NCBI RefSeq assembly: GCF_022539315.1
Contig: NC_066316.1
Span: forward strand, 62,353,994-62,417,993
Length of the DNA: 64,000 bases
Source of the DNA: Serinus canaria
Taxonomy: Eukaryota > Chordata > Aves > Passeriformes > Fringillidae
Reading direction: 5' to 3'
Below, piece by piece: positions 28,701-40,220 of the stretch. Position 1 is the first letter of the stretch. The number at the start of each line of letters is the position of its first letter. The notes under the pieces were generated by a model that was given only the letters and a program-made list of their open reading frames with translations, did not search any database and was not told the DNA's origin. The translations under genes were made by a program, and so were the position numbers.

Positions 28701-28853
28701 AAAAAAAATCTAGTCTACTTAATATTTTTGCATATTGACATCATGTATCTAGACTATATAAAATATTATTATTAAAATTTTTAGCAGTGTTCTGTAATAC
28801 TTAGATGAATTTCACAGGTATATGTGATAATTACAGCAAATTAGAAAAGGACC
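22792..28853. other. Intergenic DNA upstream of TRDN without a recognisable gene
   Basis: The sequence includes a very AT-rich block at about 24545-24630 (TATAA/TAATA-like) and a TATATG/ACACAT-like stretch near 27065-27290. A 100-codon minus-strand frame (23193-22891) is Lys/Glu-rich in its second half, but I do not recognise it and see no exon signals. If the usual vertebrate gene order holds, the next gene to the left would be NKAIN2 in the opposite orientation. None of it is visible here. Confidence 0.5.
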
Positions 28854-28872
28854 AAAAAAAAAAAAAAAAAAA
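28854..28872. repeat. Poly(A) run
   Basis: Nineteen consecutive A residues. This could be the tail of a decayed retroposon, but no element body could be identified to its left. Confidence 0.9.
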
Positions 28873-29005
28873 CCAAGACAATTTTTTTGGTTCAAATTGG
28901 TGTCTTAATTGGTTCTGAACTGCAACTAAGAGTCTAAGTGGAGAAAATCACCTAAATTTACCCTCCCCCTTAGTCAGCGGTGAGCTTCATAGGACCCTCC
29001 CCAAG

Positions 29006-29015
29006 CCATATAAGG
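29006..29015. promoter_or_regulatory. Perfect CArG box (candidate SRF site)
   Basis: CCATATAAGG matches the CArG consensus CC(A/T)6GG exactly, 544 bp upstream of the TRDN start codon. CArG boxes bind SRF and are frequent in promoters of muscle genes, which suits TRDN. The same ATATAAGG could instead be the TATA box of an old LTR, because an AATAAAG signal follows at 29051-29057 with typical R-region spacing. Binding is not shown by the sequence. Confidence 0.4.
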
Positions 29016-29203
29016 CCAGGAAGAATGTGCTAAGCACTGAGTGTGCTAAGAATAAAGTTGTACTGGGATGGATAAGGTTACTTTGAACTCTATATTTCAT
29101 GTTTCCTGACATACCCCCCAAAGAACTGCAATTATGCTAGCAAGGCTGTAGGAGCGTTGAACAGTTCTTTCCCAGTTCTTTTGATTTTTGTTGCCTCTCC
29201 AAG

Positions 29204-29210
29204 CATTCCT
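29204..29210. promoter_or_regulatory. M-CAT motif (candidate TEAD site)
   Basis: CATTCCT matches the M-CAT core, which TEAD factors bind in many cardiac and skeletal muscle promoters. It lies about 355 bp upstream of the TRDN start codon. The motif is short, so chance occurrence is likely without supporting data. Confidence 0.25.
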
Positions 29211-29307
29211 GTTCTGTTTAGAGCTGTGGTTTTTTACATTTTATTTCTGGTGTGCATGGTTCTGAGGATATTAGAAAAACTTGCTGAAGGTTCACTCTGA
29301 GGCATGG

Positions 29308-29317
29308 CTATTTTTGT
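29308..29317. promoter_or_regulatory. MEF2-like site, one mismatch
   Basis: CTATTTTTGT differs from the MEF2 consensus YTA(A/T)4TAR in its last three bases (TGT in place of TAR). It lies about 100 bp upstream of the TATA-like box, a common place for MEF2 control of muscle genes. It is weak evidence alone. Confidence 0.25.
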
Positions 29318-29408
29318 TAGAAGCTGATACTTTAGACTGAGCTTTAAGTGTTGCCTCTGGAAGGCCTTGGGAGGCCAGGTCTGCAGAGGAAACAAACATT
29401 TCAGGGAG

Positions 29409-29416
29409 CATAAAAG
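29409..29416 (+). promoter_or_regulatory. TRDN: TATA-like box of the inferred TRDN promoter
   Basis: CATAAAAG lies 150 bp upstream of the TRDN start codon. Transcription starting about 30 bp downstream (near 29440) would give a 5' UTR of roughly 120 nt, which is reasonable. No CpG island is present, which fits a tissue-specific TATA promoter. The start site is inferred from spacing only. Confidence 0.4.
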
Positions 29417-29439
29417 AAGAAGGAACACAATTAGAAAAA

Positions 29440-29558
29440 GCAGAGGACCTCCCTTCTTCTCATTCTGCAAGTCCTGCGAGAGTCAGCAACCCAGAAGTAC
29501 TATCTAAGCTGCCACAGTAAATCTTGACCTTTCAAACAGAGTATCTCTTACCATCATC
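29440..29558 (+). other. TRDN: Inferred 5' UTR of TRDN
   Basis: This is the stretch between the predicted transcription start and the initiation codon. The left limit is inferred from the TATA-like box and may be wrong by tens of bases; further upstream exons cannot be excluded. No ATG upstream of the chosen one was seen in the inferred leader. Confidence 0.4.
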
Positions 29559-29580
29559 ATGGCTGAGATAACAGCAGAAG
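29559..29580 (+). CDS. TRDN: Triadin, coding exon 1 (start codon and first 7 codons)
   Basis: Triadin is a single-pass membrane protein of the junctional sarcoplasmic reticulum. It links calsequestrin to the ryanodine receptor in calcium-release units of skeletal and cardiac muscle. This exon encodes only MAEITAE plus the first base of codon 8. The start has A at -3 and G at +4, a strong Kozak context. The exon ends GAAG|GTACAGT, a good donor, in phase 1. Exon 2 starts in the matching phase, and the joined N-terminus (MAEITAEG, then STTTT) agrees with the vertebrate triadin N-terminus (MTEITAEG in human). At 22 nt it is too short to be found by frame length and was recognised from that match. 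The confidence rests on the join with 59836-60045. Confidence 0.9.
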
Positions 29581-29830
29581 GTACAGTAACTCTTTTCAAA
29601 TATAATTAACCAAAAATGATATGTGCTTTACAGTATAAATGAACTGGCCTGTCAAAATGATTTGTTGTTCTTAGCAAATAATGTTTTCACTCCAGGATGA
29701 TTTAATTTTGTTTTAAGCATTTTCTGCATTCCTTTCTATTTTTCTTTCCTGTTTTTTCTTCTCTCTTTTACTTTTTCACTCTTGTAGCGTGAGTTTTTAC
29801 CAGTTACTGAAATAAGTTCTCTGTACACCT

Positions 29831-29840
29831 CTAAAAATAA
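29831..29840. promoter_or_regulatory. Perfect MEF2 consensus in the start of intron 1
   Basis: CTAAAAATAA matches YTA(A/T)4TAR exactly, 250 bp after the exon 1 donor. Early-intron MEF2 sites occur in muscle enhancers. In DNA this AT-rich the motif also arises often by chance. Confidence 0.3.
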
Positions 29841-30208
29841 CCTTAGTTTCATTTGCAGAGCACCATTATTTAGGCAGCTCCATTAGAGTGATTCAAACAG
29901 TGAATGTCTGAAGTTCAGGGTTCTCGTCTCAAGCCTTTGCTCAGAAAAAAGCTTTCGTAGTCCCTTATAACCAGAGATTTACCAGAGTCAGAACAGCTTA
30001 ATTTGTTTGCCTTGATTTTCCCATAAGGGAGCACAGAGTATTTTTGAAGGTAACGTGAAGTTACTGAAGGGTAAAAGGTAAAAAACCCTCTGCTATCCTT
30101 ATTTAGGTAGACTTCTAAGGGAGTCAGTGAAAACTGGGCTGAAATAAATATGCCAGATGTCAGCCTGCAAAAATGAAAGAGAATGGTATTAACCAATAAA
30201 TACATATT

Positions 30209-30273
30209 CTAAAATGTGAATATTTCATGTACTTTAATATTTCCTGAACATTCATATTTAAAGTACATTTTAG
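30209..30273. repeat. Imperfect inverted repeat
   Basis: Two pairs of reverse-complementary blocks are nested here: CTAAAATGT (30209-30217) with ACATTTTAG (30265-30273), and TGTACTTTAA (30228-30237) with TTAAAGTACA (30258-30267). The pattern is a quasi-palindrome with an extra segment in the left half. Confidence 0.7.
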
Positions 30274-33200
30274 ATGCACAACAATATTTTATCAGCTGAA
30301 GTCAGAAAGGGAGGTATATTTAAAATGCAACCCTCTTTAATACTGAATATTGTAGTTGAATTTTACTCTTTTTTTTCCACTGTTTATCTGAATTTAATAA
30401 TGACAAAAATACAAAAAAAATGCTTTTAAACAGTCTTCCGAGAGTTACTTTATTCTGCTTCTCAAGATTATGTGGTGTTTCAGTGCACAAGAGATGTTGG
30501 TTTCATCTTCCTTTTTTTATTGTTCATACTTGTAAGAGGATCTGCATTAAGTGCTATTAGAAAGTGATCCTGTTCCTTCTTAAGGGCTGATGTTAGGATT
30601 GTGTCAAGTAGTACAATCCATGCTTGATGTCTGGTTAGCCACATCAGGGAGGCAATGTGATTTTTTAATCAGCAGTTGGACTGATCTATAATTTACTTCT
30701 GGCTGCAAATACTGCCAAAACAGGTGGCTCAGCCTGACAGCCCTAACCCAAATACTAACACTGGTTTATTCAGATACTCTTAATGAGGTTTGTTGGAAAC
30801 ATTGGTTATTTTATAGCTGTTATGAGGCAAATCTGTCAAATAACCAAATTAGTGAGATTTTTGGTCCAAAATTGATGGCAAAAAATATAAGACTTTACAA
30901 CCAGTCTGACTTTTCAGTCATTTAGTTTATTAAAGAATAGGAAATTAAAAACTTAGAATGAAAAAAAAAGACCATTAAAGAAAGAAAATAGAGTCTGAAT
31001 TTTTTTAATTTTGTTTATATAGTGTTTTTACGGGAGTGTTTTTACAGCTGTAAGTGTGTGTCTTCTGTGGGGCTTTTTGTACAAAGCATAGACTTAGATG
31101 ATATGGGGCATCAGCTCCCCAGTAAGCTGACCTTCCACATGACAGGGAAATAAGCTATATAATTAGTTTAGTTTAGTTATGTTTGGCTTAGTTTTGTTTT
31201 GTTTCCATGTACTTGGAATGCACTTGTAGAGATTGACTGATTTTTAAACACTGTATGCACAAGATGGAAATTTTATTTATGGCCAAAAGTAATAATTCAG
31301 CCTGGAGCTAATGTTTCACTACAGTTCGTTTTCCTCTGGGCTAGTACTGGCACTCACAACCTGAAAGTTTATATCTAAACTTCAGCAACATATAGTTTGG
31401 ATAAACAAAAAACTATCCAACTACCTATTACTTCGCACAATTTATTTTGTTTTCCATACCACCTCCCAGCCCATGATTTGCTGGGCTCTTCATGACTTTG
31501 CTAGGCCTATACCACTTGCTCCTTGCAATAGGTATTTATAACTTTTTTTCCACTGTCAGTCACAGAGCCAGACTCTTGGGCTCCTTGCCTTTGGGGGTAC
31601 CATCCTGACACATCAGAGAGCACAGCAGTGATGCAGGCACTGCCCTGGACAGTGTGGTTTAGAGATCTTGCCCAGGCCTGGCAGGGTGTGCTGGTGCACA
31701 TCTCAGGGTTCTCCTTCTGACAGTCTGTGTCAGGACAACAATCTATTCAGGGATGAGCAGAGGCAATTGGGAGCTCTTTCATGTCAACAGCATGATAATA
31801 ACAGTGAGATTAAATAACTTAAATATGTAGCCAATAAGAAATTACCCTGCACTGTCTACTTGCACTGAAACCCACCAGTGCTACTTATTCTTTCACACAG
31901 CTACAAATTGTTAGTTGTGGAAATACTGGTGAAGTGTACACTGTGAAAGACAAAATGAGATCCCTGAAGACAGCAATTCATAAATGTCCTTAGAAAGTTG
32001 GCAGGACCTATGTCTCTAGCTGTCAAGTATTTAGGAGAAGATTCCAAAGGATTATCTTCAGCATTCTCATATTACATGTCATTGCCATCACAGAAATGTA
32101 CTATTAAAAAGTGGAAGTCCTTAAAATTGTATTAAAAAAAAGTACAAAGAGTCAGTACAGGAACTAAGTGCTCTGTCTTTGCTGTACTCTCAGGATCTAA
32201 TATTATTAGTAGTATTAGTCATATTATTACAATTAATAGTAATTATTGCTCTTGTTATTATTACACTTAAGCAGTTATTGAGTATTCTTGTAGCAGCCAG
32301 GATCTTTTCTGGGGTCCACTTAAGACTTTGTCTAAAAAGCCATGGGTCTCAAACTGTGCTACTCCACTGTGCCTGTGAACACAGGGCCTGGACTGGACTC
32401 ATGGCAGATGTAGTTGGGGCTGCCACCACTGAAACACGACCAGCAAAAGGCTGACACCTCTGAGAAATGGCTTCTGCCAATGTACAGCTTAATCTGAATG
32501 TGTACAACAGCTCCAGCACCAGCCCTATAGCTGGTCCTTTCCAGTCCAATCTCCTGCAGGTCACAGTGCAAGGTTGATGGGCATCCCCTGACACTTCATC
32601 CTCCCACACAGGGAAGAATGAACAGAGACTCAGCTCTGCTTGCTGCAATGCTCTGGAGACTGTGCACTGATCTAATCCAGGAAGGTGAGGAGAGGAGAAA
32701 GACAAGGTTCCTGTGCCAGCTGTTTGTCTGCCACAACTTATTTCCCCAGTGGAGCAAGAGAGAAGCAGGAGTCAAATAGAAATGTGACAATGAGTCACAG
32801 TTTGGTCCTTATTTTGCTGCTGAGAGCTGTGCAACTACATATTTCCTCTGTCTGGGAGCAGGCTGCAAGGAGACAGGCTAGCCCCAAGGCTACACACAGC
32901 TTGTCAGTGACAAAATCAAAATTAGCTTCTGCATTTGAGCCCTTTTCTCAGGCTATTGGATAACTATGAAAAGTTTTAAGATGTAAACCATTTCAAAAGG
33001 CAAAAAATGTGTATGCTTGAAGATTAACAGAAGTGAAACTACTGATGTATGAGAAATAACACACAAGAGCCGGAGGGTAAAATCCCAATTATTTCATGAG
33101 TGTGATGGTCAGAAGCTAACAGAGCTATTCACTTGGCACAATGTTTAATGAAAGCACACTGGAAGCAAGAGGCAGATAGCTGCTTCTCGTGGTAATTCTT

Positions 33201-35618
33201 GAGTTGCTGCTAGATGTGCCAGTTGTGCTGACTGCAAGAGGGGCCTAGATGAATAAATTGAATTAGATTATTCATTTTGATGACCAAAGGCATAAGAGGT
33301 GTTTCTTACCCTCCTTTCTTACTGCTGTTTAGGCTTGGAGCTAGGATGTTTATATAGAATCTATTTGCACCTAGCAAATTTTCAATGAAAAGGTGTCTTC
33401 TTTTTCTGCCTTTCAATGTTGATGAGGAAGAAGATAGTATACCTGTTACAGCAGGGTAAGGAAAATACAAAAATTTTAGCTATGATTTTTGAAGGAATCT
33501 GTCTGTTCTTGTTCAGAACAACCAGGTAAAATCAACAGCCTAATTACACTAAGTAAAAAAAAAAAGTCAGAAACCCCAGGTTGGCCTGTGAAAAAATCTT
33601 TGTGGGGAGCAGATGTTCCAAATTCTTACCGAAATTCCTTAAGAATTATATTCCCCTGTGACTGTGGGCCTGTACAACCATGCTGGTTTGGCTTCAGCCT
33701 TGGTGTTTTCTCACACTTAGCCTGTTGAGGCAAGCATGAGGACAGATTGGTTAGCTTGACTTTTAGGTCTAAGAATGTGTGGACAACTCTGCTCAAAGCT
33801 GATACAGTATTTATGCGCCTTCAGTTGGTACAAGGCAACACTTACACACAATTCATTGCCTAAGGTAACCCCTTAGAGAGTCAGGGGCTTAGCTCTGGAG
33901 AGCAGGAAGAATGAAAACCTATAACCAGAGGGCCAAGCTAATGCATCATGTTAGTACATGACAGGCTAAAACTGTGTGTGTACTGTCAGCTCCTGTTGTG
34001 GGCAAACAGCTGCACTGTGGGTATGAATGTTTATTCACTTTTGTTTTTGAAAGATCACAAAGAACCTTGTGATCTTAAGTATTTGGAGCATATTTTAATG
34101 TTACTTACAGAATGGGAAATGTTTTTAAAGTCCTACTTGTGTTTTCAAGTTATTGGGAAAATCAGTTACCACTGACCTAAAAATGAAATCTGTGCAACAT
34201 TCTCAGAATCCCAAGATACAGTTTCAGAGACCTAAACATTGAAAAAAATCTAGTCTAGAAATATTTTGAGTACTTTCACCCATTGCCTGCAATATAAATA
34301 CTGAGTAAGAGGTAGATTTATTCTCTTTTTACTTCTCAGTTCTGGAAAGCAGAAGCTGTTCTACTTTAACCCATTTCATAATACAAGTCTGGCTTCAGTT
34401 CAGGACATACTGAGGAGAGAGAAACAAGTCAGAGTTACCCCATTTGAAGCAGCTCATCCATTTACAGAAAGGAAAAGCTTTTTCCTTTCTGATGCTGACA
34501 GTCACTGGTTTCTTCTCTGTTTAAAAGGATTGAACTAATGCAAATTACTAATTTTACCTGGTAAACGATATTGCAGTAGTAGAGGGTAAATTGCTTTAAA
34601 TTCAAATGGTTGAAAAGACTTTTAGATCAGCAATTTTAGTCATGATTTAAATCAACAAACAAGAAACCGGGATTTCAAAATAGCAATTTTCAAGTTTTTT
34701 GCAAATGTCATCTATCATTCTTTTTCCCAAAAGGGACTAATATGGCAACCAAATACAGCCTTTTTCACTGAATTTGTTCCTTTTGGAGAGAAATATAACC
34801 TAAATATCTGTCTAATAAAAAATACTATATTTTGGGAGACATTTATCCAGATTCTTAGTTTTTTTCATACTGGGATTTTTTTGTTGTTGTTGCTTTTTAA
34901 TGCTGGAGAATGGTAAATGGTGCATTTCTCTTTAGCTAGATAATGGTTTCATTTTTACTTGTGGTTTCTGTCAAGCTTCATTAGGATGGAAATTTAATTC
35001 AATTAAAATGGTACAAAACCAGCATTTAAAACTTGTTTATATGTGCATATTTACATACTTAGATAATAGAAATAGGTTAAATAGAAAAATGTCCATTTTA
35101 AATATAAGCTCTTTTGATAGGTTAAATGATTTATTAAACAAATATAGTGCTATTTCTAATTTAGGTTCTTGGCCACTGCATCCTTTAGGAATATATAACT
35201 GAGAGAGCTCATTTTTTTTCATGTAATGTTTATTCAAAGGTTAGGGGGAAAATGTGGTCCTTAACACAGGGTTTTCTTAAATTAATTTTTAATTTTAAAG
35301 GACATTTTTTAAATGACATTTATAGAAAACTTTAGTTTATTATTCAAAAAGCATCAGCAATTATGTTCCCTGCCTTTATCCCCCCACTGCAGCCTCATTT
35401 TAGTGGGTCTTGAAAAGGAGGATTGTTGAGCAGTAATACTGAAATGTCTTCAGAGAGGTGTGAAAGAGGAACACAGTTTTTTTGCTGATTTAAAGGCAAA
35501 CAAAAGGTATGGTCAGAGGGAAGTTGTAGAGACAGGCAGGCTTCATATCCTTGTGCTTTACATTGACAGATCAGACTGGCATGAAGCAGATAAGCAAGAA
35601 GATATAAAGTCACTGCAT

Positions 35619-35701
35619 ATAAACACTTAGCTTAAGGCTATGGACAACCATAGCCTTAAGCTAAGTGTGTTTATCATATGGGTGCTTATTGCCCATATGA
35701 T
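35619..35701. repeat. Two adjacent hairpin-forming inverted repeats
   Basis: The first hairpin has perfect 20-bp arms (35624-35643 and 35648-35667, 4-nt loop ACAA). It extends outward to TAAACAC...GTGTGTTTA with a 2-nt insertion on the right. The second follows immediately, with 10-bp arms ATCATATGGG (35673-35682) and CCCATATGAT (35692-35701) and a 9-nt loop. Such near-perfect arms suggest recent origin, for example by template switching during replication. Whether the pair is transcribed as a structured RNA cannot be told from the sequence; it would lie within the TRDN pre-mRNA. Confidence 0.9.
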
Positions 35702-37379
35702 GCCACTATCATGTTCTCTTGTCAACTTTAAACATTTTTTAAAAAATATTTAATGTTTTAGTCATATCCCTGTACCTTTATGTAGTAGTCATGCTTCATG
35801 CATTGGAACAAGCCATTGAGATTTTAGATTCTGGAGTGGGAGTGTGATTAAGCTCTATGTGGTCAAAAGGGACCTGAAGGATTTAGCTTCTGGTTTTTTC
35901 CTAATATGTGCCTACAGCAGAGTTGATTTATGTAAGAAAGTCTACTTTGGGAATTGTGAAGCAAGTACATGGCTACCAAATCTTTGACTAATGGTAGAGA
36001 TAGTGACACCAAAAGGTAGCAGAAATACCAGAGGACCCTGCTGATAGGTCTTGTCTTGTCCCGTGTTCTGTCCTTTTCTTCAGAGCCTCTGATACTTTTT
36101 TTGTCCCCCTCCTTTAAATGCAAAACACAATGAGATGAAATCATAAAGCACACTGTAAGCAGCTACCTATTCTTTAGACTCATTATATTTTGAGTAAAAG
36201 AGATGAGCTAACAAAACAGCTCATGCAATGTAGAGGAGGCTAAAGAGAAAAAAAAAACCATAGAAGGTACCTTTTATTTTTTATCCCAAATAATCCATAT
36301 GCTAAAACTTACCTATGTTATGCTTTCAAATCAGTTCAGTTGCTCAAAATCATAGTCAGCGCTGAGCTTTATCCTTACAAATCATAATGAAAAAGCTGTG
36401 CCTTAAAGTCTTGAATAAGCCTTACTTGAGTCCAGGGGCAGATTTGACCTTCTTTTAGAATAAGTCTGAGAACACAGTATGATCTTGTATCTGGTCTGGA
36501 AGTTCTACCTGGTGCCATGCAAAGGCATTTACCATAAGAAAGGAAACTATTAAATGCCAGGCACAGAAAAACTTTCTCACTGGAGAAGTCTCCTCTTTGT
36601 ATCTTCAAAGATAGTTTTAAAAATCCTTTACAAATATGAAATGAGTAAAGACCTGCTACTCCCTCTACGTGCTTATGTTCTCACAACTTCAAAAGTATCT
36701 CTGCACCTTTGCCTGGAGTCAAATTGTCAAAGGCACAATGAATCTAAGTCTTTGTAGCCTCTTTTGGTATGTAAATGAACTCAATTCTTTCCTATATTCC
36801 ATTATGCAGGTTTAAGTTGTGGTTCTCTGTGCATGTCAGGAAGGCTAAATCTTGTTTCAGTCTTTGCTGAGAGGCCGTTCACAATTGACACAATTACCAT
36901 AAATATAGTTTTCTGGTAACTATTTTACTGTTTCTAGAGGCATAATTTAATACATCTATTCAAATGTTAATGTCCTTATTTGGCATTGACCTTTTCCTCC
37001 TGTAGCAGGAAGGACCTTAATTTTGACTTCTGGTCTATCCATGCAACTCTTACTGAAGTCAGCTGTATTAGTACATGAACACATCTGGTGTAGGACACAC
37101 CTTAACACCCCAAAGAGGTGACAACCCATGTATATGGTACAGATCAGGTCACATACATTGAATAGTTTATAATCACAATATTTAAACTGGAACTACAACA
37201 TAAAAATTTAGTCTAATTTCAATGGATTTTTCTAAGGATAACATTAGAACTCTCTTTTTCCTGGAAGTGTTTTGCATCACCATTCATGATAGGAGTAAAA
37301 AATGTAAGCATTTTACAGGAAGGCATCCAAAGTTAAACTGACCCTTTTATGTATTTACTGTTGATTTGGTTTGTTAGGG

Positions 37380-37424
37380 CTTTTGTTTGGTTTTTTTTTG
37401 TTATTTTTTTTCTTTTTTTTTTTT
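37380..37424. repeat. T-rich tract
   Basis: About 45 bp are almost pure T with scattered G, A and C. It may be the reverse-strand tail of a retroposon, but no body was identified. Confidence 0.8.
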
Positions 37425-38984
37425 ACCATGAGTGTTAGTATGACACTATTATAGCAAAAGATCTGTGGTAGATGAATGTGAGCCCTGCCTGTCTGGGCTA
37501 GATCCATGACAGATCATAGGTGGCTGCCTGCATCCTATGAGCTGGAGCAGAACAACTACTGCTTTATCCCAAATTTATCTCACACTTCATGAAGTCCATG
37601 AAGATGTTATTTTGCAGTGGAAAATGAATTCTGAGAACACAATTTTTTTTGCTGATTCAAAAATGGAAGGGCACAAAGACCTTTTCTTTTTTGTTTTTAA
37701 TCAATAAATACGCTTGATAAAATTTTCACTTTAGTAAGAGGCATGACAACTTAAAACTAAATACATGAGCTTTTTTTTCCCAGAAAAAAAAAAAAACCCA
37801 GCCCTATTATCAGATGCTCAAGCAGAATTAATCCATGTGAGATATATTAACCTATAATGCATCTCTTGTTGTAACATTGTGATTATGCATTGATTACATA
37901 GAAGCCACGTGAAATGCTCTGGAGAGAGCAACGCTCTACTCTGCTGTTAGCAAACCAGATGAAATGGTGAATTTCCAGATAAGTAGAAGGGAAAATTCTC
38001 CCAGCTTACTCTCTCCCTTTCTTCCCCTTCCAGACATAAGTGCAGTGTGTCCCTCTGCTCAGAGACATAGCCCCATGCCTATTCCTTTCATTTATCACAA
38101 GGGAGATATCCATAGATTTTGTAATACCACTTAATTTTATTTTGCCTGCAAGTTCCTATTGAACCAGAAGTGCCCAGGGATGTGTTGTTTTCTTTATACA
38201 GAGCTCATGTAAGAACAATCACAAGGGAAATTTTGCTAGGTCACTGTTACTCTGGAAAGAAAAGAGCTTTGGAAATTATGTGGAAAACAGCTACAGATAT
38301 ATGAGAACACAATTTTGGGAAATCTTGGCAAGGTTAGCTACAAATATTGATGAGGTTTCAGCATACATTTAAAATTAAAATTAAATGTGAATAAAAGTGT
38401 GCATATGCAGATATTAGTGCATTGGGAAGGGGAATCAGCAATTTTGCCAGAGTTAATGAATTAAGATAATTTTAACTATACTGGGAAAACAGTGATGTGA
38501 ACTAGCATTTTGTCTTAAAAACTAATTAGTAGAAAATTCCTTTTAAGCATATATTTGCCATTGTTTAATTCATCAATCAAGACAGAAAATGCATTTTATA
38601 CTGTGAATGCTAAGGGCAGTTTCATAAAAGGGAAAGTTAGTCAGTTGTAAATCTAACGTTTACAACAGTGTTGCTGTCCACTCTTCAATATGTCATTCTA
38701 AGTATTATCAGAAATAATACCACATCTGTGGAGGCTGTCAGGACTATAAAGAGGCACTGGATCTCTAATTTTTTTCCCCTGTGGTAGTGCTTAGGTCAGG
38801 CTACATTGGTCTAATGACTATACTTCATGCAGCAGTCTTTACACTAGAATCCTAAAATAATTTAAAGATTCTTTGATTTCCCATTTGTTTTATAGAATTA
38901 AATATATTTTTTTGTAATTATTTTAAGCTTCAAGGTGCTTCCACAGTGAATATTAAACTCCACAACTGTCCAAAACCACCCTCC

Positions 38985-39330
38985 CTTGCCTAGAGAAAAG
39001 GAGGTTCTGGGGATACCTCATCTCTGTCTTCCTGAAAAGAGGTTGTAGTGAGATGGGGTTCAGCCTCTTCTCCCAGACAAGAGGAGATAGCCTCTAGCTG
39101 CACCAAGGGAGGTACAAGCTAGACTTCAGAATTCCTTCATGGAAAGGATTGTAATACATTGGAATGGACTGCCCAGGGAGGTGGTGGAGTCTATTCCTGG
39201 AGGTGTTCAAGAAACAGCTGGACATGGCAACCAGTGCCGTGGTCCAGTTGGCAAGGTGGTGATCAGTCAAAGCTGGAACTCAATGACCTCAGAGATCTTA
39301 ACCCTAAATGATTCTGTGATTCTGTGATTA
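38985..39330 (+). mobile_element. CR1 LINE 3' end, sense orientation
   Basis: Blocks typical of the CR1 3' untranslated end appear in order: GAGGTTGTAGTGAGATGGGG, CTCTTCTCCCAGACAAGAGG, GGACTGCCCAGGGAGGTGGT, CCTGGAGGTGTTCAAGAAAC and CCTAAATGATTCTGTG. The end is the hallmark ATTCTGTG repeat (39311-39326, two units) in place of a poly(A) tail. It is 5'-truncated, as most CR1 copies are, and has no reverse-transcriptase coding sequence. The frame at 39139-39327 is non-functional. Confidence 0.93.
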
Positions 39331-39896
39331 AATTCTGGAGAACATTTTTACTGCTTACTTGAGCTGTTCTGATATCTAAATTGTGCTTTACATTTTCTGC
39401 TTGATGATTGTGTTTTTACATGAGTAACACAAGAAATAAAGTGATTACTGCACTCTTTATTCTTTTGGACATGGCCACATCTGGTAGGCTTCAGGACCTG
39501 TGAGATTCCTCACTACTCCCTGCCAGAGCCATTTGCAGTGGGATGCCTCTTCTTCCAGTGCTGGATGGGTGTGGTGGTCCCATGTGCAGCTGAGCTGGTG
39601 CTTCCCACAGGCACACACCTCTCCAAACCACCTTCATGCCTCACTTTCCCCAACTTTTGTACTCCCATTAATTATTCTGTCTATTAAATCTTATTTCTGC
39701 TACCTCAAATCAGTGCTACTTCAAGCAGAGCAGGCAGCACAGTGCTTCTTAGTTCTTGTAGTTACTGTGTTTTTGAGTTTATTCTCAAATATCAGAAATC
39801 TTCATATTCTGAAATAGTTTTTCAGCATAGCAGGAATTTGTCTTGGATATTACAAACCTTATAAAAAATTTTAAGTAAACCTCTCCATTGTTCTCT

Positions 39897-40220
39897 CTAT
39901 GGTATTGAGACACTCAGAGCTGTGAATGCAGAATATTTATTTGCAAAAATCATGAAGTTATAATCATTGATTCCTTGTATCTGCAGACTCTGCCACTTTC
40001 CCCTCTGTTCTTTCATCAAGCTGTTTACATATTCTTGGCATTTCTCAAATGTGAATGCAATTTTAACTTCCAGATGCTCCATCTTCCCCTGAAAATGCCC
40101 AGGTAGGCAGATATGTATAACATCTTCTTTTGAGAACAGATGTACCTTGGTTGCATTGGAGCAATTCCAGTGTCGGTCTTCTCCCACTGGAGGAAGCAGC
40201 TGTTCTTCAGGTGAAACTAT
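39897..40220 (-). other. Unidentified minus-strand frame of coding-like composition
   Basis: On the minus strand the frame is open from 40220 down to a TAG at 39899-39897, after an in-frame stop at 40223-40221. Its 107 codons have balanced, protein-like composition: SNATKVHLFSKEDVIHICLP, then VKIAFTFEKCQEYVNSLMKE, then NDYNFMIFANKYSAFTALSV. There is no ATG near the left end. A pyrimidine-rich acceptor-like tract ending TTCTTAG lies just upstream, but the first codon after it in this frame is a stop. It may be an exon of an antisense gene, a remnant of a decayed gene or retrocopy, or chance. I recognise no family and assign no function. Confidence 0.25.
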
